This document shows, in pieces, positions 33,498-43,245 of a DNA stretch of 64,000 nt. Origin of the DNA: Fictibacillus nanhaiensis (GTDB taxonomy: Bacteria > Bacillota > Bacilli > Bacillales > Fictibacillaceae); contig JAEACG010000003.1 in the NCBI GenBank assembly GCA_016401345.1, positions 248,001 through 312,000 of the forward strand. Reading direction: 5' to 3'. The first letter of the stretch is position 1, and every line of letters starts with the position of its first letter. The position numbers and the translations under genes were made by a program. The notes under the pieces were generated by a model. The model had not been told where the DNA came from, ran no database searches, and was given only the letters and a program-made list of their open reading frames with translations.

Positions 33498-35627
33498 ATG
33501 AAAAAAAGCTTATTCGTTTCAGCTGCACTTACTTTGTCATTAACGTTCTCAAACCTTCCTTTTCAAGACAGCCAACAATCCGTAGAAGCTGCTAGTTTTA
33601 ACAAAGTTAACTATGGTCAAGATGTCATCTATCAGATTATGACCGACCGTTTCTCAGATGGTAACACTTCAAATAACCCTACTGGAAATCTGTTCAGTGG
33701 AGACTGTTCCAACCTTCGAAAATATTGCGGTGGTGACTGGCAAGGAATCATCAATAAGATCAACGATGGTTATTTGACGAATATGGGTGTTACGGCACTT
33801 TGGATCTCTCAGCCTGTTGAGAATGTGTACAGCGTATTGAACGACGCAGCTGGAACCACGGCTTATCACGGCTATTGGGGAAGGGATTTTAAGAAGACCA
33901 ACCCTTATTTCGGAAGCATGACTGACTTTCAAAACTTGATCAATACCGCTCACGCCAAAGGCATCAAAGTCATAATTGATTTTGCACCGAACCACACATC
34001 TCCAGCATCTGAGGACACGCCAAGCTATATGGAGAACGGTAAACTTTATGACAACGGAACACTTGTCGGTGGGTATACAAACGATACGAAAGGTCTGTTT
34101 CATCACAACAAAGGAACGAATTTCTCCTCGATAGAAGATGGTATCTATCGTAATCTATATGACCTCGCTGATTTTAACCACCAAAATCCAACCGTAGATA
34201 CGTACTTCAAGAGTGCGATCAAACAATGGCTGAACATGGGAATCGATGGTATTCGTGTAGATGCAGTCAAACATATGCCGTTCGGCTGGCAAAAAACATT
34301 TATGGAAACGATAAATTCTCATCAGCCTGTGTTTACATTTGGAGAATGGTTCTTAGGAGAAAATGAAGTCGACCAAAACTATTATGATTTTGCGAACAAA
34401 TACGGAATGTCACTGCTGGATTTCCGCTACGGACAAGAACTCCGCCAAGTGCTTCGCAACAATTCAGATAGCTGGTATGGCTTTGATAGCATGATCACAG
34501 AAACCCAAACCAAATATGAACAGCCGATCGATCAAGTAACATTCCTTGATAATCATGATATGGATCGTTTTCATACGAACGGAGCGGATACGAAAAAGAC
34601 AGATCTAGCACTTGCCGTTATGCTCACATCACGCGGTGTTCCTAACATCTATTATGGAACAGAACAATATATGACTGGTAACGGAGACCCAAACAACCGT
34701 GGAAAGATGACTTCTTTTAGTCAGACGACCAAGGCATACCAGATCATTAAAAAGCTCTCTACCCTTCGAAAAACGAATCAAGCCCTTGGCTTCGGAAAAA
34801 CAAAACAGCGCTGGATCAACAATGATGTTTACGTATACGAAAGACAGTTTGGAAACGATGTTGTCTTAGTCGCAGTAAACAAAAGTACTTCAACGAGTTA
34901 TAACGTGAGTGGAGCTGCTACAGCGTTACCAGCTGGAACTTATACTGATCAATTAACGGGTCTCTTAACAGGGAGTAATATTACAGTATCAGGTGGTACG
35001 ATTTCTGCGTTTGATCTATCGCCAGGAGAAACAGCCGTATATGCACATAATAGCAGCAGTTCTACTCCGGTTATCGGTGGAGTTGGTCCAGCTATGGCGA
35101 AACCAAGCAATTCACTCACGATCAGTGGTGATGCGTTCGGAACCTCGGCGGGTACCGTAAAGATAGGCACCGTGAATGCAAACGTTCAATCATGGAGCAA
35201 CGACGAGATCAAAGTTACGGTTCCTGCAGTATCAGCGGGAAGCTACCAAGTAACCGTAACAAATTCTTCTGGGAATGTAAGTACTGGCTACGGACCGATT
35301 GATATCTTATCTGGATCCCAAAGCTCCGTGCGATTCTTGATCAACAATGCCTACACAAGCACCGGACAGAACGTTTATGTTGTAGGAAACACCGAAGAAT
35401 TAGGAAATTGGAATGCCGCAAAAGCAGTAGGTCCATTTTACAATCAAATCATCGCAGCGTATCCAACATGGTACTACGACATCAGTGTACCAGCGGGTAA
35501 AGCACTAGAATTCAAGTTCATCAAAAAAGATTCCGCAGGAAATGTAATCTGGGAAAGTGGTACAAATCATACGTTCACTACCCCATCTTCCGGACCTGGA
35601 ACTACGATCAATAATTGGCAAAACTAA
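33498..35627 (+). CDS. cgt: Cyclodextrin glucanotransferase (CGTase), secreted
   Basis: A 709-residue GH13 enzyme that converts starch to cyclodextrins by intramolecular transglycosylation. A signal peptide (MKKSLFVSAALTLSLT...VEA) is followed by domains A/B/C, an IPT/TIG domain (PVIGGVGPAMAKPSNSLTISG) and a C-terminal CBM20 starch-binding domain (VRFLINNAYTSTGQNVYVVG...). Catalytic residues are Asp255 (IRVDAVKH), Glu283 (FGEWF) and Asp354 (LDNHDM). Their spacing of 28 and 71 is identical to Asp229/Glu257/Asp328 of characterised CGTases. The central aromatic typical of CGTase, not amylase, is present as Tyr221 in NLYDLAD. The ATG at 33498 follows AAGGAGTG. Confidence 0.93.
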   Translation: MKKSLFVSAALTLSLTFSNLPFQDSQQSVEAASFNKVNYGQDVIYQIMTDRFSDGNTSNNPTGNLFSGDCSNLRKYCGGDWQGIINKINDGYLTNMGVTALWISQPVENVYSVLNDAAGTTAYHGYWGRDFKKTNPYFGSMTDFQNLINTAHAKGIKVIIDFAPNHTSPASEDTPSYMENGKLYDNGTLVGGYTNDTKGLFHHNKGTNFSSIEDGIYRNLYDLADFNHQNPTVDTYFKSAIKQWLNMGIDGIRVDAVKHMPFGWQKTFMETINSHQPVFTFGEWFLGENEVDQNYYDFANKYGMSLLDFRYGQELRQVLRNNSDSWYGFDSMITETQTKYEQPIDQVTFLDNHDMDRFHTNGADTKKTDLALAVMLTSRGVPNIYYGTEQYMTGNGDPNNRGKMTSFSQTTKAYQIIKKLSTLRKTNQALGFGKTKQRWINNDVYVYERQFGNDVVLVAVNKSTSTSYNVSGAATALPAGTYTDQLTGLLTGSNITVSGGTISAFDLSPGETAVYAHNSSSSTPVIGGVGPAMAKPSNSLTISGDAFGTSAGTVKIGTVNANVQSWSNDEIKVTVPAVSAGSYQVTVTNSSGNVSTGYGPIDILSGSQSSVRFLINNAYTSTGQNVYVVGNTEELGNWNAAKAVGPFYNQIIAAYPTWYYDISVPAGKALEFKFIKKDSAGNVIWESGTNHTFTTPSSGPGTTINNWQN

Positions 35628-35628
35628 A

Positions 35629-35677
35629 GAAACAAAAGAAACGACCCTGCTGAAAGGGTCGTTTCTTTTGTTTTATC
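35629..35677 (+). terminator. Strong terminator of cgt
   Basis: AACAAAAGAAACGACCCT-gctgaa-AGGGTCGTTTCTTTTGTT, an 18-bp perfect stem with a T-rich 3' arm and tail. Confidence 0.92.
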
Positions 35678-35743
35678 TTGTTCTTTAATCTCAGTCCCTA
35701 AAGGAGATTGTAACTAAACCTTCTTAAAAAGACATCATTGAAT

Positions 35744-35997
35744 AGTTGATTGGAGTGGAAGGTGCGAGACTCCTGCGGGACAGGCGGGCAGTCCGAAAAG
35801 TGGAAGTGGCTCGTTCAGCCCCGACCAGCAAAAGTAAATGGGCTATGAAGGCGCACTATGCCTTCTGGACCATTTAACTTTTGACCTCGAGGGGCTAGCC
35901 ACTGCAACTAGCCAGGTGAGACACTTAAGAGTGAAACGAACAAATGTGGCGCACCGCCTGCCCCGCGGAAAGCGAGCATCCTGCAACGGAAATCAAC
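35744..35997. repeat. Palindromic element R6 carrying a nested 124-bp hairpin module
   Basis: A 254-bp copy with ends AGTTGATT / AATCAAC. Its outer arms match R1. At GGGCAG a 124-bp segment (35792-35915) interrupts the R1-like sequence and is itself a long hairpin: AGTGGCT...AGCCCC with GGGGCTAGCCACT, AAAGTAAATGG with CCATTTAACTTT, and GAAGGC with GCCTTC at the tip. The segment is flanked by CAG on both sides. The element ends 17 bases from the hydrolase stop codon. Confidence 0.75.
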
Positions 35998-36013
35998 ACT
36001 TTCAATGTATTTT

Positions 36014-36814
36014 TTAAGAAGCATTCGGTGCAGCAGCAATCTGCTTGCGAATAAACTCAATCGAACTTTTGTTAAAAAGCTCCGGCTGGTCAACATTACA
36101 TACATGTCCGCAATCTTTAATAGTTAAAAGCTTCGAATGTTTCTTCTTATCGATGAACGCCTGAATCGGCGGTAAGAACATATAATCTTCCTCACCCATG
36201 ATGTAAAGCGTAGGGATCGGAATCTCTTTTTTACGCAAACTTTGCAGAAATGGATTGATCTTCAGTGTGAGCTTAAACCATCTCTTGAACTCTTTTTGAC
36301 AAAGCTTCTTCGCTTCTCCAATAAACAAAGAACGCGAAGCTTCATGTCTCTTTTTCGGCATAATCACCCAAGCAAATAAGCTGTAAAGCCACATATACGG
36401 GATAAAAGATTTACAAAGGTTACCCATCGCAATCAAGAACCGCGAGCGGAAATTCATTTTTGTAACCGCGCCGCCAAGCGTCATAGAAGCCACCCGGTCA
36501 GGATAGAGCTCTGCGATCGTTTGAATAAGAATCGTACCTAAAGAGATGCCTACAAAGTGGGCTTTTTGAATCTTTAGATGATCCATAACCTCAAGCACAT
36601 CAAGGCTGACCTCTTTAAACGAATATTTTTTCAATAAAAATGTATCGGATTGTGATTTGCCGTGACCTCTTAGATCTACAAGCAAAATATTAAAATGTTG
36701 TTTAAATTCTCTTAGCTGTTTATACCATATGGATGAACTGCCCCCAGCTCCATGGACAAAAATCACCCATTGATGATTTTTTTCGTGTGTGTACGTTTTG
36801 TAATGAAGCAACAA
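36014..36814 (-). CDS. Alpha/beta-hydrolase fold protein
   Basis: A 266-residue cytosolic hydrolase. FVHGAGGSSSIWY supplies the oxyanion hole, LLVDLRGHGKS the following loop, FVGISLGTILIQ the nucleophile elbow (Ser near residue 93), IMGEEDYMF the acid region and IKDCGHVCNVDQP the catalytic His. The substrate is unknown; the family includes carboxylesterases and menaquinone-pathway lookalikes. It starts at TTG 36814, five bases after AGGAGG; a second TTG follows immediately and could also serve. Confidence 0.78.
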   Translation of the reverse strand: MLLHYKTYTHEKNHQWVIFVHGAGGSSSIWYKQLREFKQHFNILLVDLRGHGKSQSDTFLLKKYSFKEVSLDVLEVMDHLKIQKAHFVGISLGTILIQTIAELYPDRVASMTLGGAVTKMNFRSRFLIAMGNLCKSFIPYMWLYSLFAWVIMPKKRHEASRSLFIGEAKKLCQKEFKRWFKLTLKINPFLQSLRKKEIPIPTLYIMGEEDYMFLPPIQAFIDKKKHSKLLTIKDCGHVCNVDQPELFNKSSIEFIRKQIAAAPNAS

Positions 36815-36989
36815 GTACTCCTCCTAGTGGTTCAAACATTCTGTAAATTTTCCAGCCTTCATTTTAACATAAAAACTTATACTTTGTACCCGTTTCCACG
36901 GAAAAGAATGTGTACAAACTGGAAACATCACCACAATGTATTTATACTGTAACTATATAAACGAAGTAATCGTCAGGAGGTTTCACAAA

Positions 36990-37487
36990 ATGGCTAAAGA
37001 AAGTTCATTTGATATCGTTTCACAGGTAGATCTATCAGAAGTAGACAATGCGATCAATATCGCGACAAAAGAAATTACAACTCGTTATGATTTTAAGGGT
37101 AGTAAAAGTGAGATCACACTCGACAAATCCAGTGAAGAGCTCGTTTTAGTTTCTGACGACGAGTACAAGCTAGAGCAGCTAAAAGATGTTTTGATCACAA
37201 AGCTGATCAAACGCGGCGTGCCAACAAAAAACTTAGATTACAGCAAGATTGAGCAAGCTTCAGGTGGAACTGTTCGCCAACGTGCAAAGCTTGTAACTGG
37301 AATCGATAAAGACAACGCAAAGAAAATCAATGTGCTGATTAAGAATTCTGGACTTAAAGTGAAGAGCCAAGTTCAAGATGATCAAGTTCGTGTAACGGCA
37401 AAGAGCCGAGACGACCTTCAGCAGATTATTGCGCTTGTTAGAGAAGCAAACCTGCCGATCGACGTACAGTTTATCAATTACAGATAA
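36990..37487 (+). CDS. yajQ: YajQ family nucleotide-binding protein
   Basis: A 165-residue cytosolic protein of the YajQ/DUF520 family: [40 protein letters not shown] and [24 protein letters not shown]. Members bind nucleotides; a Xanthomonas relative binds cyclic di-GMP, and the Bacillus role is not established. CAGGAGG lies before the ATG at 36990, while the longer frame (36936) is unsupported. Single-gene unit with a perfect terminator. Confidence 0.93.
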   Translation: MAKESSFDIVSQVDLSEVDNAINIATKEITTRYDFKGSKSEITLDKSSEELVLVSDDEYKLEQLKDVLITKLIKRGVPTKNLDYSKIEQASGGTVRQRAKLVTGIDKDNAKKINVLIKNSGLKVKSQVQDDQVRVTAKSRDDLQQIIALVREANLPIDVQFINYR

Positions 37488-37504
37488 AAAAGGTTCTAAC
37501 AAAA

Positions 37505-37546
37505 AGGATGCCTCAAAAGCAATTAGCTTTTGAGGCATCCTCTTTT
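37505..37546. terminator. Bidirectional terminator after yajQ
   Basis: GGATGCCTCAAAAGC-aatta-GCTTTTGAGGCATCC, a perfect 15-bp stem with TCTTTTT. Confidence 0.92.
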
Positions 37547-37770
37547 TATACCGATTTCTTCTGATCCGGCGAATCGAGCAGTTTCATCTGTTCGAGTTCA
37601 ATCCTCATCTTTTGGGTTTCGATCACATAGTTGTCATGCTTTAAACGTTCCAGTTCTATCTCATCTTGTAGCATCTTATGTTTAAGTTTCGTCTGTTGTT
37701 GAAAATGACCTAGTACGATTGCAATAATGGGAATTGAGAATATCATAATGACTGTAATTGTTCCTGTCAT
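37546..37770 (-). CDS. Small membrane protein with helical cytosolic tail
   Basis: A 74-residue protein. A membrane segment at residues 4-22 (TITVIMIFSIPIIAIVLGH) is followed by a long charged helix (LKHKMLQDEIELERLKHDNYVIETQKMRIELEQM) of coiled-coil type. The AGGAGG site before the ATG is strong. Family not recognised. The topology resembles small scaffold or sensor-associated proteins, but function is open. Confidence 0.65.
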   Translation of the reverse strand: MTGTITVIMIFSIPIIAIVLGHFQQQTKLKHKMLQDEIELERLKHDNYVIETQKMRIELEQMKLLDSPDQKKSV

Positions 37771-37890
37771 GGTATTCCTCCTAGAAATTATTACCTTCTA
37801 TCCCAATAATAACAAATATACGTGTTGTTCGTACAGGTTATTCGTTAAGCTGTTTTCGCCAACATTCGCACTTCACTTGATATATTGCAT

Positions 37891-38610
37891 TTAAGAAACT
37901 GCTTTTTTTACCCCGTTTTTAATAATCTCTTCTGACAATCTAGCCAATTCTTTAGCGTCTTGATGTTGTTCTGGATAGATCGGCGGATGAACGGTAAGGT
38001 GAACTTCTGCTGGTTTGATCCAAAATCCTTGTTGTTCCATTATTTTATACGAGCCGTTGATCGTAACAGGAATGATCGGAACACCAGATTTAGTCGCTAG
38101 TTTGAAGCTTCCCGCTTTAAACTCTGACATATCGTCACCTTTACTTCTCGTTCCTTCAGGAAAAATAACAAGAGAAGTCCCGTTTTTCAACAGTTTGGCT
38201 CCCTCGTTGATCGCTTGAACAGACTGCCTTACATTCTTACGATCCATGAATAAACAGTTCAATTGCTCCATCCATGTCCCGATAAAAGGCATCTTCTTTA
38301 CCTCGATCTTCGAGATGAATGCTTTTGGTTTCTGGATATAGCCTAAAAGAATCGGAATATCGAAGTTACCTTGATGATTGCTCACAAAAAGCACAGCTGT
38401 ATCGTTCGGGATGTTTTCCTCACCGCTTACTGACACACGCGTTCCACTAAGTTTAACGAGCGAAGTTGACCACTCTTTTACTTTCTGATCAACCAACCGG
38501 TCCCGCTCTTCAATCTTTCCAGCTTGATAAAACTTTTTTACACGGTTTAATGAGGGGATCAACTTTAATAAAATTCCCCAAAAATAAATAAACCAAATAA
38601 TCGTTCTCAC
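37891..38610 (-). CDS. plsC: 1-acyl-sn-glycerol-3-phosphate acyltransferase
   Basis: A 239-residue membrane-associated enzyme that acylates lysophosphatidic acid to phosphatidic acid. The catalytic block NHQGNFD (H79-x4-D84) and the substrate block FPEGTRSKGDDMSEFKAG (near residue 150) are both present, with an N-terminal hydrophobic helix. A GTG start at 38610 follows GAGGG. The upstream SLAP-domain gene ends 14 bases before, so the two form an operon. Confidence 0.9.
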   Translation of the reverse strand: MRTIIWFIYFWGILLKLIPSLNRVKKFYQAGKIEERDRLVDQKVKEWSTSLVKLSGTRVSVSGEENIPNDTAVLFVSNHQGNFDIPILLGYIQKPKAFISKIEVKKMPFIGTWMEQLNCLFMDRKNVRQSVQAINEGAKLLKNGTSLVIFPEGTRSKGDDMSEFKAGSFKLATKSGVPIIPVTINGSYKIMEQQGFWIKPAEVHLTVHPPIYPEQHQDAKELARLSEEIIKNGVKKAVS

Positions 38611-38624
38611 ACGTTTCCCTCGCT

Positions 38625-38999
38625 TTACATGATGATTAATTTTCCATACTCTCGAGATGGCTGGCTACTTAGTGATGCTGCTGGAAAAATAAACGTCCAT
38701 GGCATACTTGTTTCAGGAGGAACTTCCAATGTATAACGGGAATCCATAACACCGATCGTATGCTCCTCTTCTTCATACAGCACTTTTTTGCCGATTAAAG
38801 AGAAAGGCTCTGTCGAATAATTATTTACAAGCACAGTCACTAAAAATTCTTTTTTATGGTTATAAGCTGTTTTCAAAATCACAGCCTGCTGTCTCATATG
38901 TTCTTCTGAATGCAATTCAGAAAAGACTTGTTCTATCTCTTCTCTGTCTTGGCGGGCTATAGTCTTGTCCCATGCAGATTCAAACTCCAGTTTTTGCAA
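38625..38999 (-). CDS. SLAP-domain protein
   Basis: A 124-residue soluble protein. A helical lead (LEFESAWDKTIARQDREEIEQVFSEL) is followed by a beta-rich domain (FLVTVLVNNYSTEPFSLIGKKVLYEEEEHTIGVMDSRYTLEVPPETSMPWTFIFP). This is the SLAP domain seen in Bacillus accessory Sec/S-layer assembly proteins. There is no signal peptide. It starts at TTG 38999 with GGAGGGG upstream. It is co-transcribed with plsC. Confidence 0.7.
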   Translation of the reverse strand: MQKLEFESAWDKTIARQDREEIEQVFSELHSEEHMRQQAVILKTAYNHKKEFLVTVLVNNYSTEPFSLIGKKVLYEEEEHTIGVMDSRYTLEVPPETSMPWTFIFPAASLSSQPSREYGKLIIM

Positions 39000-39106
39000 G
39001 AATATCCCCTCCTTTGAACCATATTATCATATTTTACTGTAAACTACTGAATTTCAAACAATAAGCCGCAAGAGAACAATCCCCCACGGCCATAAATTTT
39101 ATAAAA

Positions 39107-39661
39107 TTATTCAAAAACAGAACTTGCCGCTTCAATCAGCTTCTTTTTCTCCGTTTTTCTGTCTGTATCTTCCTTTATTAAGTACTCCATTTTATAAAAT
39201 AAACCATCCTTTTTCCAAGCAAGGATAGGAAGATCATTACTTCCTGAAAAATAAGCATCCGTACCATCACTAAGCTCAACTTCATCTTTCGTTTCTAATT
39301 TCTCGGTTTTCGGGAGAAAGTTAGATACTCGATAAGCTAAATAAACATTCTGCCCTTGTTGTTCCGGATAAAAAACGGAGTCTACCAAAATATTTCGTTT
39401 TTCACCCCAATCGGAAATCTGATAAGTTGAAAGAGCGACTTTAAACGGCAATTGATCAGGCAGCTCCAGTGAGAACGGAACCGCTTTTAGTGTTTCTTTC
39501 TTAGAAACTTGATCGTAATAGCGTGGATAAGCACCTTTTGGATGATCTTGCAGTGTTAAGTTTTTATCGTTTAACGTCCTTTTTTCCTCACTCGAACATC
39601 CAGCAAGCAAAACTACTATGACTACAAATACAAACCAACCCCACTTTTTCACCCGCTTCAC
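39107..39661 (-). CDS. Lipoprotein coupled to the cytosolic nucleotidase gene
   Basis: A 184-residue exported lipoprotein: basic N-terminus, hydrophobic core and lipobox LLAGC (Cys about residue 22), then a soluble part with VPFSLELPDQLPFKV and PILAWKKDGLFYKMEYL. The GTG start overlaps the TGA stop of the preceding gene (GTGA), so translation is coupled. The family is not recognised, though the domain resembles short Bacillus lipoproteins that carry a DUF4367-like fold. That is an impression only. Confidence 0.7.
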   Translation of the reverse strand: MKRVKKWGWFVFVVIVVLLAGCSSEEKRTLNDKNLTLQDHPKGAYPRYYDQVSKKETLKAVPFSLELPDQLPFKVALSTYQISDWGEKRNILVDSVFYPEQQGQNVYLAYRVSNFLPKTEKLETKDEVELSDGTDAYFSGSNDLPILAWKKDGLFYKMEYLIKEDTDRKTEKKKLIEAASSVFE

Positions 39662-41250
39662 CTGCTTCTCTTATTTTTTAAGGAAGATGAAACCATTACG
39701 CGCCAGTTGTGATCACACGTTGCTTGTATCGTACCTCTATTCAAGATATAGTTTGCCATTAGTTCAGACATATCGATCGGGATATCCTTCACGACACGCT
39801 TCCCCTTCAGCATGGGATAATCACCGCCTCCACCTGCACGATAATTGTTCATAACTACTTCGTATAAGGAGTTGCTTTCAATTGGTTTTCCCTTATGCAT
39901 TAAGTTTACTATTCGGTGTCCGAGCGGCTTTGACAGGTCAATCGTGTAATCAATACCTTCCCACATGTCGTAGTTATAGTGCTGAGGCTTTGGAATTGAA
40001 AACGCTGGATTGATTATCGGATCACCCTCTTCGTTCACAGAAAAATAAGAAGCTGACCGTTCTAATGCATCCTTCATATCTCGCCCTGTAATCTCGATCA
40101 CTTTTAAAGTGTTTGGGTACACATAGTTTGAAACGATATCACGCATCGTTATATGTTTTGAGAATCCTTTGGAATGATCATCGAATAGAGCAGTACTTGA
40201 AATATCTACACCTGCCGCTTCCATCTGCACTTTATTAATGAATTCAATAAACGGATGATCAGCTAGCCTCGTTAACATCGGATCAGTAATCGTCATGTCT
40301 CCGTCTACTTGTCCTAAAGGCTGATCTAGCCATTTCTGAGTTTTCATTTCGTACGGCTGAATCAGATTCAACACCTGCTGATCAGGTTCGTGGTCGTTCA
40401 CAGAAAGTAGTCTCGCTCGTTTATCCTTCACTTCCCATGAATCACCTTCACCATTGACCTTAACTTCTACATACCCTAGCCCAGTTCCTTGTGTCCCCGG
40501 CTGAACGATCGTGACTAAGTTCACTTCACCTGTAAGCAAGCGATGCTGATGACCGGTTACAAGCACATCTATCCCTTCAACCTCCATACAAAGTTGATAC
40601 GCTTGGTTCTCTTTTGTTAGCGATTCCGTCGGTTCCCCTGTTCTGAGATCTCTCTCAAACCCTCCATGATATGAAACAATTATGACATCCGACTTCGATC
40701 GTAGATAAGGAATCCATTTCTTTGCCGTCTCCACCGCATCTAGAAAGTCAAGACCCTTAATATGTTCTGGATTCTCCCAGTTCGGTACATATTGTGTTGT
40801 TAATCCTAAGAGTGCTACTTTTAACCCACAATCAAAAGTTTTTATTACGAAAGGTTGTCCAAATACAGGCTTCTCTGTTCCTCGGTGAACAATATTAGCC
40901 GAAAGCCAAGGGAATTTTGAGTCATCAATTGTTTTATATAGATAAGGAAGACCATAATTAAACTCATGATTTCCTATTATCGCAGCATCGTAATTCAGTT
41001 CATTTAGTAGAAGAACCATCGGATTCACATCAGCTTGATCTGTTTTAGCGTGATAGTAAGTAAGTGGCGTTCCCTGAATCAGGTCTCCGTTATCAATAAG
41101 GAAAGTGTTGGGGCGGTTAAACATATGTTCCTTTAATAATCCTGTGGTTTTAGCCAATCCTATTTCCGCTTTTTCATTATTTCCGTACGTTAACGGGAGA
41201 ACATAGCCATGAATATCACTAGTCACATAAATATGAACGAATTGCTCCAC
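39658..41250 (-). CDS. Cytosolic metallophosphatase / 5'-nucleotidase family protein
   Basis: A 530-residue calcineurin-like phosphoesterase with a 5'-nucleotidase C-terminal domain but no signal peptide. Metal motifs are VTSDIHGYVLP, LIDNGDLIQGT, IIGNHEFNYG, VSYHGGFE and VTGHQHRLL. The C-terminal domain contains NNYRAGGGGDYPML. This signal-less type is expected to act inside the cell on nucleotides or cyclic nucleotides, unlike the secreted paralogue at 28.6 kb. A GTG start at 41250 follows GGGAGAAGG. It is the first gene of a two-gene operon with the lipoprotein. Confidence 0.85.
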   Translation of the reverse strand: MEQFVHIYVTSDIHGYVLPLTYGNNEKAEIGLAKTTGLLKEHMFNRPNTFLIDNGDLIQGTPLTYYHAKTDQADVNPMVLLLNELNYDAAIIGNHEFNYGLPYLYKTIDDSKFPWLSANIVHRGTEKPVFGQPFVIKTFDCGLKVALLGLTTQYVPNWENPEHIKGLDFLDAVETAKKWIPYLRSKSDVIIVSYHGGFERDLRTGEPTESLTKENQAYQLCMEVEGIDVLVTGHQHRLLTGEVNLVTIVQPGTQGTGLGYVEVKVNGEGDSWEVKDKRARLLSVNDHEPDQQVLNLIQPYEMKTQKWLDQPLGQVDGDMTITDPMLTRLADHPFIEFINKVQMEAAGVDISSTALFDDHSKGFSKHITMRDIVSNYVYPNTLKVIEITGRDMKDALERSASYFSVNEEGDPIINPAFSIPKPQHYNYDMWEGIDYTIDLSKPLGHRIVNLMHKGKPIESNSLYEVVMNNYRAGGGGDYPMLKGKRVVKDIPIDMSELMANYILNRGTIQATCDHNWRVMVSSSLKNKRSR

Positions 41251-41435
41251 GCCTTCTCCCTACTTTCTATAAATAGTATATAAACCAAATTATACCACCA
41301 GTTCTGTTCTACCACTTTAAAAATCCGTTGATGATATTCGACAATATTTCCGGGGGAATGATTGTTATTCTACAAAAACTTACAAAGAGACAATATGGGA
41401 TCAACTCATCCTACACATTCTTTCTATAAAAAAAT

Positions 41436-41462
41436 TGAAAATATTTTACAGGGATATACGTC
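41436..41462 (+). promoter_or_regulatory. Possible ECF-sigma promoter
   Basis: TGAAAA (41436-41441) and CGTC (41459-41462) are 17 bp apart, resembling sigma-M/sigma-X sites. It lies 58 bases before the split membrane protein gene. Confidence 0.35.
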
Positions 41463-41519
41463 TAATTTAACGAATAGTATTAATTTGTCGTTTTATACAA
41501 AATAGGGGGATCTATCAAC

Positions 41520-43103
41520 ATGAATTCGAATGTAAAAACCAAAAAGAACAAGAAAAGAAATCAATCCAATTACAGAGCATTACTGCTTCCTTTCGCAGTC
41601 GTTTTGATACTGATCGGAGCAGTGATCTGGAATAATGTCAGTCAAGAAAGAAAGCTTCCCAATCCTGATTGGAGCCGTTCAGTGGAGACATCTGCACAAT
41701 CCATTAGTGCTGAACCAACTGTTATAAAAAAAGATGACCAATACTATGCTTACACACATCAAAAAGATGGGTTACAAGTGACGACTTTAGATGCAAATCT
41801 AAATCTAGTCTCTGAAAAGACAGAGAAACTCCCGCTTGATGAAAGAGCGAACTATTGGACAAACGGAAAACAGATCGCCTTTATTTCTCGTGGTGAGCTT
41901 ATTCTGTATGAAGATGGAAAACAAACCGTTGTAGATAAAGATGTAGATCTTCTGGCTGATGCTAAAGATCGCTTTGCTTATTCAAAAGGTAATGAAGTTT
42001 TTGTATACAATCCTGAAGATGGAAAAAGTCAATCTATCTTTACAGCTAAAGAAAAGCTATCAGAATTATCAGGTCACCCAGCATCTCAATCATTTATCCT
42101 GACTGTTGGTGAAAAAGTAGAAATGGAAGCTTTTTATTTAAAAGAAGCTGACGGAAAATATAGCGCTCAATCTATTACGCGATACAACAAAACGCCGACA
42201 GATAAAATCTATAACTTCCGCTTTGCTGAAGCAGCTGATTAAGTTCATTTTATGTATACCTTTTATTCTTCTAAACAAGGAACGAAGACGTTTAAAACGT
42301 TTTACGGTGCAGCACCAAAGGATCAGCTTACGACAGTCAATTTTAGCAATGTAAAGTTATATAGCTCAGAGCTTGGGTATGAAATCGAGAATCCTTCCTA
42401 CCAACAATTGAACGTAGAAAATGACAAGCCTATCATTCTCTTTGCAGCGAAAGGACCGATTTCTACTAAAAAGGAAGCGGGCAACATTTACAAAGCAACA
42501 TTAAATGGCGACAATTGGGAAGCAGCACGAATCAGTACAACGACTGATTTCTCAGTATATCCGTTACAGGTCGATGAAAAGACAATCGCTTGGTTAAAAG
42601 CGGAATCTGTCAGTGATTATAGACTTTATTTAGCAAGCCAAGATTCAGAGATAAAGAATGACAGTACAAAAGTAGAAAAGCAAGATGTCTACAACGCTAC
42701 GTTTGACGCGTTTACGGCTTTTGTAGTTTCGTTCATCGCCATGACTAACGCATTTATTTGGGTAGTACCGTCTGTATTGTTCTTAGGTATTCTATATTTT
42801 GTACGAATTGATATCATTGAGGACGAAAAACCTTGGGCAAAGTGGACTGCGATCGCACTTTTTGTGATTACACAGCTTTATGTCATCCAGTCTTTGTTTA
42901 ACAACACATTCTATACGCTAGCGCCGAAGTACCTCACCTTTACCGGCAGCTCATTCATCATTCCTGTGATCATTTCCGCTATAGCACTGTGGGTGATGCA
43001 GGTTGCTAGAGATAAGGATTGGGGATTATTTGCACAAGTCTCTTATTTTATCGGACTTACCGTATTGTTCGAACTCTTTGTTGTTGGAACGTATGTTTAC
43101 TAA
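41520..43103 (+). pseudogene. Membrane protein with extracytoplasmic beta-propeller-like domain, interrupted by an in-frame TAA
   Basis: Two open stretches in the same frame (41520-42242 and 42252-43103) are separated only by TAA at 42240. The residues before it (YNFRFAEAAD) and after it (VHFMYTFYSSKQGTKTF) continue one beta-strand-rich domain. The second ATG has no ribosome site. The full-length product would be about 527 residues. It has a Lys-rich cytosolic start, one helix (residues 21-40), a repeat-rich outside domain, and four to five C-terminal helices beginning near FTAFVVSFIAM. Base use is normal on both sides. Either a recent nonsense mutation, readthrough, or a sequence error. Family not recognised. 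Confidence 0.75.
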
Positions 43104-43140
43104 GGGCTTGCCCCTTAGTAATTTAGCGGATTGACAGGAG

Positions 43141-43190
43141 AATCTGTCCAATCTAAATGTAAATCTGTCTATTTCATGTAATAATCTGTC
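43141..43190. repeat. 21-bp phased intergenic array A7 (word AATCTGTC)
   Basis: AATCTGTC occurs at 43141, 43162 and 43183, exactly 21 bp apart. GGATTGACAG just before it can pair with CTGTCCAATC. It lies between two plus-strand genes. Confidence 0.75.
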
Positions 43191-43245
43191 CGATTTATAT
43201 TGCTGTGGTTTGCCAAGCTTACTAAGGAGATAGGGAGCTGAATGT

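Noticed and set aside
42243-43103. Independent gene starting at ATG 42252
   Set aside because: No ribosome site; the N-terminus continues the preceding domain in the same frame, which fits one interrupted gene better.
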